A stretch of 64,000 nt of DNA from Pyropia yezoensis. Lineage: Eukaryota; Rhodophyta; Bangiophyceae; Bangiales; Bangiaceae. The stretch covers positions 8,262,545 to 8,326,544 of the forward strand of contig CM020620.1 in assembly GCA_009829735.1 (NCBI GenBank), read 5' to 3'. This document shows, in pieces, positions 9,740 through 19,695 of this stretch. The first letter of the stretch is position 1, and the number at the start of each line of letters is the position of its first letter. Under the pieces are notes generated by a model that searched no databases, was not told the origin of the DNA, and saw only the letters and a program-made list of their open reading frames with translations. Made by a program: the position numbers and the translations under genes.

Positions 9740-10065
9740 ATTCTGTGACCGGATCAAATGATCCTTACCGAGGATTAATTGATCCTCGCGGAGAAGTAGA
9801 ATAGACACTAGCGTCTAGTCTACTTCGACGGAGGATCATATGATCCCCCCAAAATGACCAATTGATCCTCTCACGGAATCGTCGATTCCAGCATCCGCTG
9901 ATACGAAATCGTAAGAGTGCAGTACGGAGACTGTGCTGAGTCCGAATCTGCTGTCAAAAAGCTCAGCAGACAACCCAGTCGTCGAGAAAACGTGGCCAAA
10001 AAACGAGGATCATATGATCCGAATCGGATCATGTAATCCCCTAAGTAGAATAGACACTAGAGGGG
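9740..10065. repeat. Cluster of short palindromes and repeated 18-mer
   Basis: The 14-bp palindrome GGATCATATGATCC occurs at 9,833-9,846 and 10,007-10,020. Related GGATTAATTGATCC and AATGATCC words lie around 9,755-9,785. The 18-mer AAGTAGAATAGACACTAG occurs at 9,794-9,811 and 10,043-10,060, the first followed by its near-inverse CTAGTCTACTT. No coding frame is evident. This may be the end of an unclassified element or a protein-binding array. Confidence 0.6.
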
Positions 10066-10224
10066 TGCGGGCCGCCCCCCCCCGCAGAGGCACACCCCAG
10101 CCGTACGCCTCCCCCGTGTCCATGGCCCCCCCCCCCGCCCCCACGCCTAGTTAAGGTGTGCAGCCTGGGTTTCTTTACACCAGCCTTTTCAAAGAAACGT
10201 GCAGTCCTGTGAGTGACTGAGAAG

Positions 10225-10255
10225 AAAATTGGGGGTTTTTCATTACCCCAATTTT
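10225..10255. other. Perfect 10-bp hairpin
   Basis: AAAATTGGGG is followed after an 11-base loop by CCCCAATTTT. It could be the tip of a foldback element or a transcript-end structure. No gene is close enough to assign it. Confidence 0.45.
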
Positions 10256-10800
10256 CACCCCCCGCCACAGAGGCCGGGAGGGACGGTCGGGCGCAGCCTC
10301 GGTGACGCGGCCACCCGGATCAATTGCATGAGTGTGTCCCCGCCATGGAATCTACCGAACCTCTTGCACGACATTTCCACCCGTCCCCCCCCTCCCGTCG
10401 CCTTGTCGCCTCCCCCTTGAACCCCCCCCCCGCCGGGGTCTGAAGGTGACAGTTCTTCCCCCATCAATAACTCCATTCCTGTCGCTATTACCCCGGGCAT
10501 CCTCAGACACCTCTGAGATGCCCCGGGGAAACATCTGCAGGTGTACTATAAGGGTCGAAAAGCCGCCGAGATGCAGAGGACCGTACATTCGCCCCAGGTG
10601 GTAGAGTCACAGTCAGGGGGGGACCGCACCTCCCCCGAGACGTGCAAAGACGCCCCCTGCGCCGGGCCCACCCCTGTTTGACCTCGCCAACCCCGGGTAT
10701 GGCGGAAAGTGAGCCTTTAGGGGGTGCGCCGGGCGAGCGCGGTGGCCTTTGGGCGCTGTGCAAGGGGCTGAGGGGGGGTGGGTGGCACTTCACCAAGGTG

Positions 10801-11266
10801 TATTGCTGTTCTCCCAATTTTGGCCGATCCGGACAAGAACAACACTGCATGAACAACTGTGTGAGCCAATCGCGTGCTGGCAGGTGAGGGCGAGCCAATC
10901 CCGTGCTCTAGGGGCCCGATCGTCCAGAGCAGATGATTGGCTGCAGCCACAGTGGGCCTCTTACCAATCGCTGATTGGTCGAAACACTGTTGTTCTCTCG
11001 GCCGAGATCGCCGAAGATTCCCCCCATATCGGCTCGTTCCTCTCCGGAACAGTTGTCCAGCTTGTCTTGGTGTCTGTTCCACTCAGGTTCTCCCCGCCAT
11101 GTGCTCGGAGTCCCGGGAAAGTCGCAGATCTTACTGTTTGCACAACAATGGAGGCTGATTCGGAGCTCTCATTGGTCAGAGAGGCATCCTGTGAGGCATG
11201 TCATTGGTCAGTGGACTGTTGTTCTTGTTCTTGTCCGGATCGGCCAAAATTGGGAGAACTGCAATA
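10801..11266. mobile_element. MITE, family D copy 1
   Basis: This is a 466-bp non-coding element with terminal inverted repeats of about 35-40 bp. The left end TATTGCTGTTCTCCCAATTT is mirrored at the right end (…AAATTGGGAGAACTGCAATA), followed inward on both sides by TGGCCGATCCGGACAAGAAC. The interior has many ATTGG/CCAAT words. A diverged second copy lies at 37,012-37,467. No coding capacity and no clear target duplication. Confidence 0.8.
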
Positions 11267-11559
11267 GTATTTCGCTTCGGCAGCCGTTCTTTGAGGAACG
11301 GTTGACTCTCCACTACGCATTCTTTTCTAATCTTTTCTGGTCTCACCTGCCCCACACGGCCGCGACAACGGGTGCAGGTGAACACGTGTACATTCTTCAA
11401 CTTCCTGTGGCCCAAAGGAAGAAAAAGACCTGACACCTCGCTCTTGAGCCAATGCGGTGACAGAACTGCCTCTCGTAGCGATCAAATTGATCTTCGTCGG
11501 CCAATGAGGAGACGAGGGAGCCCGTGAAACCCAGGCTGCACAAGAAATGTCCTCTTAAT

Positions 11560-13410
11560 TAGGCGTGCCCCACTGAGCTTGGCGGCGACGGCTTTGGTGT
11601 CCCGTCCCCCCCGTCGTCGGGGCGGCACACATACGCCCCGAGTGTGTGGGTGGGGGGCGCCGCCGCCGCCGTTGAGCGGGGCTGACCTTCGCGGCCCACG
11701 GCCGTACGGCGGGGGCGCGGGCGTGCCGCCGCCGCCGCGGCCCGCGGTGGGGGGGCGGGCGGCGAGTGCCCTCTGCCGTGGCGGTTGTCGCGGCCCCCCG
11801 ACCCCGCACCCTCCCCCCCGGCAGCGTGGGTGGGGGGTGTCTGCGGGCCAGCCGGCCGGCCGCGCGGCCGACGCCGCGGCGTGCGGCGGCGGACCACCCG
11901 GCGCCAGGGCGGCTGCTGCGGGCGTGTGCGGAAAAGGGGGGGGCGGGGGGGGGGGGGGGAAGGAGGGGGCGGGAAGAGGGGGCTTCCCCGTGTCCCCGGC
12001 GCCACCCAACCCACACTCCTCCGGGGCCCGCACCGCACCGCACCGTCATCACTCCTCTCCCAGCCGGCGGGTGGGTGGTGGCGGGGGCACCCGGGGGGGG
12101 CGCAACCGGCGCCCCCACCGCGGTCCGGCCGGTCCGCAGGGCGGGTGGGACGGGCACGCCCTCTTGGGCTGCCCCGCCCCCTCGAGCGCGGGGCGTTCCA
12201 GCGGGGGCGGCGGCGGCGGCGGTGGTCGCGCCGCTGCCGCCCGTCTCGCCGGACCGTACAAGGCGGGGCGTGACGCGGCACTGGGATGGCACCCAATTCC
12301 CCCCATGCCCCCCGCCCCCAATGGCGTCACCCTTTTGGTCTTCGCCGCGTCCCCATCCCCAACAGCGACGGGCGGCCCAACGCGAGTGCTTCCGACGGGG
12401 GGCGCCTCGGCTCTTGAGGCGGAGAGTCCAGTGGTCTGCAACGGCGGTGGTGGCAGCGGTTTGCGGCAGCGGCGACGACGGGGACAGGCGGCGGTGGGGG
12501 CGGCGGGCGGGGGGGGAGGCGGCGGCGCGATACGCTGATGACTGATATTTTCAGTGGCGGGCAAGCCGATGGAGTGGTCGTGCGCGAGTGCCCGTGCAGT
12601 CGCGCACCCTTTGGGGCAATTTCCCGCTCGACTGGCGCGACGATCTGGTGCCGGCAGCTCAGCCGAGTGAGCAGGCGGAGGTCGCGTCAAGCGCTGTGTG
12701 GCACAATCCTCCCCCATTGAGTGAGAGCTGTCGACCTCGTGCGGCACGGACACTTGTGCACTGCCTGCTGAAGTGCTACTTAGTGTCTATGTAGATACAG
12801 ATGCGAGGCACGTCGGACAATCGGGGGGGGGGGGCGACGTTTCTCGTCCGACGCCCGCCGTTTCCAACCTCATCAAGGCGCCCCTTTCGGACAGCGACAC
12901 GTACTTGAAGAATTGGCCCAGCCCCCCCCCGCCGTAGCGACCACCGAGCGCGGGGGGGGGTGGACTCGCCGCGCAAAGACCGCCCGCGCGTGCCCGTCAG
13001 ATGGCGCGTCCGAACTGGGCCGCCCACTCGTCCCGCAAAGGCCGGGTGCGCCCGCGCTGGCGGTGTTTAGCATGACGGTCACCACGACCATCTCCCGACT
13101 GCCCCCCATCCCCCGGTGGTGGCTGGATGGCGCGCTCGCGCGCGAGCGCGCGCGTGCCTCACCCCCCGGCCCCCGCTCCGCCCGCTGGCCCCCCCCCCCC
13201 ACCCTCCCCTCCCACGACTCTACGCGGGCGGCCACCTGCCCGCGACGACCTCCACCGACGCTCGGCCGCGCCTATGAAATGGAACCGAAGGGGGGGAGCA
13301 TCAGGCCGCTGTACGGCGACCCCTACTCCCTGTTTGCCACGGGCGCGTACGAGGCGGCGGCGGTGGTGGCAGCGGCCCCCGCCCCCGACCCCCCCCCCGC
13401 ACCCCCTTGA
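11560..13410. other. Extremely G+C-rich low-complexity region
   Basis: Open frames cover both strands in several phases at once, which is expected when stop codons are rare. The predicted peptides are runs of Gly, Ala, Pro and Arg, with no domain. Homopolymeric G and C tracts (for example 11,936-11,960 and 12,823-12,832) and GGC runs dominate. I see nothing here that supports a specific gene. Confidence 0.5.
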
Positions 13411-13792
13411 GGCGCGGAGTGTGCCAGAGGGTGGCAGCCCCGCTCGGCCATCCGGGCACAGCGCTCCCTTCCTTCTTGCCCTGTGGCCGGCACGGTGCGT
13501 TCAGGGTGATCTTCGTGTGGGCAGGCAGCCCCTTGCTGCGCTAAGGTTTGTTCTCGGGCCGGAGCGGTACATTTAAGATGGGGAGAGGGTCGCTCCCGAC
13601 ACGACTGCGTGCGTTGCTCGACGACGACGGAGGGAGCCTGGGAGGACGCTGTCTGCAGCACGGCTGGGCCACGTGCGGCGACCAGGCGGCGGCTCGCCCC
13701 GATCAGGGTTCTGACTCTCCAAATTCGTCTGCCAGGAGTCTCCCGGGTGTACTGTGTCGTGGTTGACGCCGTTCTTCTTTCGTGTACACGGG

Positions 13793-14665
13793 ATGGGTGG
13801 CAGAGTCCGCCGACGCCCACGCGCGGAGGGCACGCCGGTGCGACGCAGCCGATGCGGGTCTTTATGGGCGACGATGTCAGGCCCCGATAGCTGTACTGAT
13901 GTCGGCGATGGCGCTCCCCCCACGTCTCGGGGGCCCACCAGGGCTTCCTCTGGCGCCCCCCCGCTCCCCGTCGCTCACGGGGGGCCTCCCCAGCCGGTTG
14001 CGCCTGCGCGTGTCGCGTTCAGCCCGTCGGGAGGCCGGGGTGCCCCCCGGTCGGGCGGGCCAACTGCCCCGGGCGCGCAGCCAGGACGCGCTACGGCCCG
14101 CTCTTCTGGTGTTGACCCACCCTCTGGAGCCACCGCCCCCGGTAGGTCATGGACTTTTAAGCCGGCAGCCGAGCGGCCTGAGGGCCGCCCATCAGTGGCC
14201 GGGGGGGCGACTGGTGGGGTTGCCCCTCGCCGTGAGGCCGCTCCGCCGCGGCGAGCGGCTCACGCCGAGAAAGACTTTGTGACCCCCCCCGTGGTCCATG
14301 TGCATGGTGGCCTAATGGAGGACGTCACAGGCGAGCGGTCGGCTGGCTTCCTCCAGTGGGTTGACGGCGCTGAGACAATTACAGCGCGCGACCTGGTGAG
14401 CCGCCTATTCGTGAACCTGCCCGAGGCGGCGGCTCGCTTCATTCGGTTGGGATCTCTGTACTCGACGGCCGCCCGCACGGCGCCCTTGGCCACAGCCGGG
14501 AGCCGCACAGGTGGAGGCGACAACGGCGCCAGTGGAGGTGAGGCGGAGGGGGGGGGGGGGCGCTGGAGGCGCTGGGGGGACGGGCTGAGTGGCGACGGCG
14601 GTAGCGGCGCCGCGAACCACCACTTCCCGCCGGATGATGACCGCACGCCTGCGCAGCGCATGTAG
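13793..14665 (+). CDS. Hypothetical 290-residue ORF
   Basis: I chose ATG at 13,793 because the frame only extends to a GTG at 13,754. The N-terminal half is Pro/Ala/Gly/Arg-rich. A central block of about 60 residues (DFVTPPVVHVHGGLMEDV, then GFLQWVDGAETITARDLVS and LFVNLPEAAARFIRLGSLYS) has normal amphipathic composition. The C-terminus is Gly-rich. It lies upstream of the Crypton-like gene on the same strand, so it could be a remnant of the same or a neighbouring element. No family was recognised. Confidence 0.3.
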   Translation: MGGRVRRRPRAEGTPVRRSRCGSLWATMSGPDSCTDVGDGAPPTSRGPTRASSGAPPLPVAHGGPPQPVAPARVAFSPSGGRGAPRSGGPTAPGAQPGRATARSSGVDPPSGATAPGRSWTFKPAAERPEGRPSVAGGATGGVAPRREAAPPRRAAHAEKDFVTPPVVHVHGGLMEDVTGERSAGFLQWVDGAETITARDLVSRLFVNLPEAAARFIRLGSLYSTAARTAPLATAGSRTGGGDNGASGGEAEGGGGRWRRWGDGLSGDGGSGAANHHFPPDDDRTPAQRM

Positions 14666-14669
14666 CGCG

Positions 14670-15268
14670 GGAGCTTCCCGCCGGCGGTGTCTGTGGTTGG
14701 GCAGCGGCGGCGTGAGGCGGTGCTGCAGCGTGTAGCATCCCCGGCCCTGGCTTGGCGCCGACCCGGGATAGCAACCAGGGGACACCAGGTGCCAGGACAC
14801 TCCCGCCACGTGGGGATGGTTGGCAGCCGTGGCCCATGCCCGGCACTGGGATGCGGTGGACGACGCTACCCACACGTGAGAAAGGGACTTCTGATAGGTT
14901 TTTGCATATTTGTGAGGGACTTCATTTGAGAGAATTTGTGTGTGAGATTAGTGAGGGAGAGTAGAATTAGAAGTGATAGTGGCCCCCAACATGACGAGGT
15001 TACTCTCGGGTCAGGGCCACTCGGGGATAAGGGGGGGGCTACCTGGCCAACGTGCCGAGGCTCCCCCAGATGCACGTCAAGAGGAACAGCGAGGCGCCCT
15101 GGGACCGCGCCCTCAGGGAAAAAGATAACTGCGCGTCTGCTTTCCTCTTCCCCGTGTCCACTACCGTGCGTAGCTGTCGGCCCTGCCGACAGCCACGTGA
15201 GGCAACAGGCATACCATCCTCGTAGTTCCCCTTTCGGTGTTACCTGTCCCTTTTCCCCCGAGAGATAC
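14670..15268. other. Spacer before the Crypton-like gene
   Basis: This is a mixed region with a T/G-rich stretch at 14,885-14,970 (repeated GTGAG words), then ordinary sequence. The start of the recombinase gene may lie here, but no frame can be joined to it with confidence. Confidence 0.3.
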
Positions 15269-15984
15269 TGACACGAGTCCGAGTGGATCGAGTATTATAC
15301 CACACAGCGCCAGGCGACGGGCTCCAACAAGGCCATTGGAAAACGCAACGCCGCCATCACGGACGCGCAGAGGCGTGGCGTCACCCACGAGCTGCTGCTG
15401 GGCACGCGGACGGCGGGTCAGTTCTTCCTTAAGTCTATTGTCAATGCACTGTTTATCATGACGCTTGCGCTGGAGGCTCGCGGTGCCACCGCCCGCGGGC
15501 TCGTCTGGAGCGACCTGGCGCTGCGCAATTTTGAGCCATGTTTTCGGCTGGGGATGAGGCGCTCGACGTGCTCTGTGCGTACATTTTCGCCATCAAGACA
15601 ACAGAGGGGGCCGCGCACTGCATTGGCTGCTTTCCGCATGTGGACCCCAGGCTGTGTCCTTTTGGCGCCGTCGCCGACGCGGCGGTGGGGTTGTGCCTTG
15701 CGCCGGGGCAGGACCCGACCGTGCCCCGCGTCAACCTCGTGCCCGTCCTGCGTCCAAACGACGAGGAGCTGGAGGCGGCGGGCGTGCGGCCCGAGCACTA
15801 CCGCGAGGCTGGCATGGAGTTTGGCTTTCGACTGTGGTACCGGCTGCTGATGTACCCGTCGCCGCAGGGGGGGCTGTTCAAGGAGATGTTATACAAGTAC
15901 CACAACGACAACATGAGCAAGGTGATGATGGCAATTGGGGTGCCCGACTGGGCGGCCAAGACACACATCTGCCGCCGGGCGGCC

Positions 15985-15989
15985 GCGCA
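15985..15989. repeat. Target-site duplication GCGCA, left copy
   Basis: GCGCA precedes the solo LTR and recurs at 16,673-16,677. Removing the LTR and one copy restores the reading frame of the recombinase gene, which confirms the insertion. Confidence 0.85.
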
Positions 15990-16672
15990 TCCGGGGATCC
16001 AAGGGATCCCCCAACCCTCGCGCCGGGGCACTGCCCAGGCGCGATACGGTGGCATACGGTGCCACCGGTGCCAAGGCACGCACACGTGGAGCTCTCACTG
16101 GGTGGCCACACGGCTATCCGCATGGCCCCCAACCGGTGGGTCCGGCCGGGATCCTTCGGCTCACCCGGGAATGGCGTGACCCGGGACCGGCACCGGTATC
16201 TCCCCGGGATACCAGATTTAGGTGGGCGTAAGCCCAATCCAAATGTATGGGTTTTATCCCCAATAGGGGGCTACTTTGTTAGTGAATTTCTGCATTGTTG
16301 AGGAATTTGTTGTTGTATTTGCTTGGGGGCCAGTGCCCCGTTGGCTGGGATAATCGGTGGGAGGAGGGCGGAGAGACTCCTGCTGGCACCGCTGGCCTGG
16401 AATATGATTGGCCCGCACGTGGCCCAGGGTGTAGGGTCGCTGGGTGCGGGGTGAGGGGGGTATATGTGCGTGCGGGGGGTGCTCGTTGCCATCCCCCTTC
16501 GTAAAGGCAGACGTGTGTGTGCGTGAATACTGCTCCTCTAGTGCGTGCTCGTCACGTCTTCGACAGCCAGGCGGTTGGGGGCTCCGTATCTCACCGGTCT
16601 CCATGTGTTTTTCCAAGGTAAGGTTCTCTGTTTTATCTGGGTGTAAGACGCCTATACCTTAAAACCACTACA
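15990..16672 (+). mobile_element. Solo LTR, family C copy 1
   Basis: This 683-bp LTR ends AAAACCACTACA. Its start reads TCCGGGGATCC where the other copy has TGTGGGGATCC. A TATA-like TATATGTGCGTGCGG lies near 16,460, giving a U3/R boundary. No internal retrotransposon sequence remains, so the element was lost by LTR-LTR recombination. It lies between GCGCA duplications within the recombinase gene. Confidence 0.85.
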
Positions 16673-16677
16673 GCGCA
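16673..16677. repeat. Target-site duplication GCGCA, right copy
   Basis: This pairs with 15,985-15,989. It is immediately followed by the continuation of the recombinase frame. Confidence 0.85.
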
Positions 16678-18028
16678 GATGGGCACGGAGGCGGGGGCGT
16701 AGGAGTCGGACAACAAGCGCCAGGGGATGACGAGACAGGGTATAGCGCCCGGAGCGTACGATGCGCCCATTCCCAATATGTGGTTGACGCTTGTGCTCTG
16801 GGGCCGGCCCCTGACGTGCACGTCCCCGTCCACGCCGCTTCTCAGCATGGAGGTGCCGCACGCGCTGCGCTCCGGGCTCTTTCTGTTCCTGGAGCGCGAG
16901 GAGGAGGCGTACGAGGCGGGCAAGGCCGCCGACCCGTCTCAGGTCGACGCCGAATTGATGGATTTTTTCCACTTGCTCCTCACCATGCGGTCGGTGCTTT
17001 TTCAGACCTGAGCGGCGCGCCTGGCCACAGGTGGCATCCCCTCGGACGCGTACGTCCTCAAGCATCCGCTCCTCGCTGCCCCTGAGTTTGCGAGCTACGC
17101 GTACGCCGGGCGGACGACACTCACTCAAGCCGCGGACCGCGCCAGCACGGCGGCCACTCAGGTGCTGCCTCACCTGGCGCACACCGCCGAAGCGGCCGTG
17201 GAGGCGGCCGCTACCAACACGATGGCGCAGCTGTCGGTGGTGCCGCGGCTCATCTCCCAGCAGATGGACGCGGGCACCGTTGCGGTCAAGGCCAACACCG
17301 TGTTCATTGCCGCCGCCGTCACGAACCACACTGAAGCGGGGATGGCGACCATCAACATACACACCATCCAGGAGGTGGCGTCGCTGCGCGCGGAGGAGGC
17401 ACGGCTGACGGCAATCGTCGTCTTCCTTGCGCATGGGAAATTTTTTCCCGCAGGTGGCGTGTGCCTCCGGGGGCCGCACGGAGATCCCAAGTGTGCCCGC
17501 TGGTGGGGTACTGCGGGCGCTGCCTGCGCAGGCCCTGCCGCGGCCGTGCGACCTGGATCGACGGCGATCACCCGCACGGCCAAGGCGGCTGCCAATGCCG
17601 TGCCAGTTGCGATGCCTAAGGATAGGAACAATGTACGGCAGCTGCAGGTGCAGAATAAGCGCAACGGCGTCCGCCTCCACGACGACAAAGGCCAATGCGT
17701 GCCGCTGCTGCCGATGGAGAAGAACCTCTCCTGGAAGGAGGCGCTGGAAGAGTAGGCCGTGGGCCTATGTGGGCAGGCGTCCATCCAGGAGGTGAAGCAG
17801 CGACTTGGGTCGCGCTTGCGTCTGCTCGTCCCGGACTAGGCGGCAAGGACGAGCATTGGCAAGCTCTACTCCAGCCGCCTGGCTTTTCACGGCGCGCTCC
17901 ACAAGGAGTACGCGCGCAGCCACACGGAAGGGTTCGCCGGCACGCTGTCCCTCATCAAACGCACAGTCAAGGAAATTCGCTGCGCCAAAGCGGCGTACAA
18001 GGCCATGGAAGTAGCGCACCCGGCGTAG

Positions 18029-19014
18029 CAAGGTGTGTTGCCAGAGCGGGAAAGATAGAAGTAGGTAGGCATTCTGACGATGGTCCCGCCACCGCAAAAA
18101 GACCCTCCGCTCGCCTCCAATACCACCCCTTCACCCGCACCCTCCGGCCGCCACCCTGTCCGTCGCGGCCAGCAGCGCGGCGCCGGTTACGACGACGGAC
18201 GGGTTACCACTCGTCTCAACAGCAACAGCCGCGACCCCGCCGCCGCTCGTGGCCATGGAGGTAGCCGTAGTGGGATCGGCGGCGGCGCGGAGGACCGCAG
18301 GGGGGGTGACGGGTGGGGAGCACCTCCGCCGCCAAACACCCCCCCCACACGAACCCCGACAATGTCCTCGCACCTTCGTAGCCAGCAGGAGGCCCACCGC
18401 GGCGTACCACCTTGCGGCCGCCGCTCGAGCCCTGGCGCATAGGCGCCACCCTGTGCCGCCCTGATGACCCGCGGGCGGCCGCACCGGCGGCCACGTCGGA
18501 CGTGGGGGAGCCCGCCGGGGGTGGTCGCACCCCCCCGCCATGCGCCTCCTTCCCGCAGGCGCCGCTTGCGCCCACCCCGCCGCGGCCCGCCGCCGACAAC
18601 CCGATCGTCTTGCCCGACCCGCCGCCTGACGCCGCCATGCCCACGGCCGCCGCCGCCGACCGGTGGCCACCGACCGTCGTCTCCGCGACTGGCCTGTCGC
18701 CCACCTCACTCTTGCCGTGGCGGTCGGCGGCAGCGGTCCTGGCGGTAGGGGCGGCAGTGGGGACGGCGGCGGCGGCGGCAGCGGCCGCGGCGGCAGCGTG
18801 GGAAGTCACTCGAGGGGAGGCGCCCAGCCTGTGCCGTGGCGACGGCCACCGCCGCTCTTGCGGCCCCTTCCACGCGAGGTGCCACGGCCACCACGGCGGG
18901 GAGCGGTGCCGCGGACCCGTCGGCCGCCTCCCCCCCGCCCGCCACCGACCCTCCCACCGCCGTCGAGGTCACCGCTCCCCCTATCCCCGCCGCCATCACC
19001 GCCGTCGCCAGGTT
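18029..19014. other. G+C-rich spacer with overlapping non-specific frames
   Basis: Long frames exist on both strands with Ala, Pro, Arg and Gly composition, and no domain is visible. It may be the 3' part of the Crypton-like element or unrelated. Nothing specific can be supported. Confidence 0.4.
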
Positions 19015-19695
19015 TGTAGTGGTTTTACGTATTAGGCGTCTAGCACCCAGAACACACAGAAAGCTTACCCAGAGATTGCACGGGGAGACGAGTGAGATGC
19101 GGAGTTCCCAACCGCCTGGCTATGTTGCGCCGTAAAACCCGCCCACCAAGACAGCAGTATTCACGCACACGCAAGTCTACCTTTACGAAGGGGGATGGCA
19201 ACGAGCACCCCCTGCACGCACATATAACCCCCTCACCCCGCACCCAGCGATCCCGCACCCCGGGCCACGTGCGGGCCAATCATATCCCAAGCCAGCGGTG
19301 CCAGCAGTAATCTCCCCGCTCCTTCCCCACGGGTCATCCCAGCCAGTGGGGCAGTGCGCATAAAGCGCGTACAACAACAGATCCCTCGACAATGCGAACC
19401 TCAACAACAAAGTAGCCCCCCTGTTGGTGGTAAGACCCATACAATTGGATCGGGCTTACGCCCGTCCAAATCCGGTATCCCGTGGAGATACCGGTGTCGG
19501 TCTCGGGTCACCCCATTCTCGGAAGAGCCCAAGGATCCCGGCGAGACCCACCAACCGGGGAGCCGCGCGGATAGCCGCGTGGCCAACCAGTGAGGGCTCC
19601 ACGTGTACTTGCATTGGCACCGGTGGCACCGTATGCCACCGTCTCGCCTGGGCCGTGCCCCGGCGCGAGTGCTGGGGAACCCCGGGATCCCCACA
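19015..19695 (-). mobile_element. Solo LTR, family C copy 2
   Basis: On the minus strand this matches copy 1 along its length, starts TGTGGGGATCC, holds TTATATGTGCGTGCAGG near 19,225 and ends AAAACCACTACA. The flanks (TCGCA and AACCT on the minus strand) do not form a duplication, so one end may be rearranged. The two C LTRs are in opposite orientation and should not be read as the TIRs of one DNA transposon. Confidence 0.78.

Larger units (their letters stand above)
15269..18028 (+). pseudogene. Crypton-like tyrosine recombinase, decayed and LTR-interrupted
   Basis: The frame QATGSNKAIGKRNAAI, then LFIMTLALEARGATARGL, shifts by one base near 15,535. It continues as AYIFAIKTTEGAAH, then FPHVDPRLCPFGAVAD, down to KYHNDNMSKVMMAIGV and KTHICRRAAA at the solo LTR. 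After the LTR the same gene resumes (AQMGTEAGA-stop-ESDNKRQG, then GIAPGAYDAPIPN) and runs in one phase to 18,028 with further stops near 17,009, 17,753 and 17,837. The order matches the Crypton/Ndc10-type YR layout as I recall it: an arginine region, a KTxxxGxxxY-like stretch with DP.LCP.GA, the HxxR box (HICR), a tyrosine in GAYDAP and a GCR1_C-like tail (SIQEVKQRLGSRL). The enzyme would cut and rejoin circular element DNA. It is inactive here. Confidence 0.7.

Noticed and set aside
11560-13410. Several overlapping 240-320 codon frames on both strands
   Set aside because: They occur because stop codons are rare in very G+C-rich DNA. Products are Gly/Ala/Pro/Arg runs without domains and no strand or phase stands out.
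15990-19695. A single DNA transposon with ~680-bp terminal inverted repeats
   Set aside because: The repeats have LTR-like ends and TATA boxes. The left one has its own 5-bp duplication and interrupts a gene that continues beyond it, so these are two solo LTR insertions.
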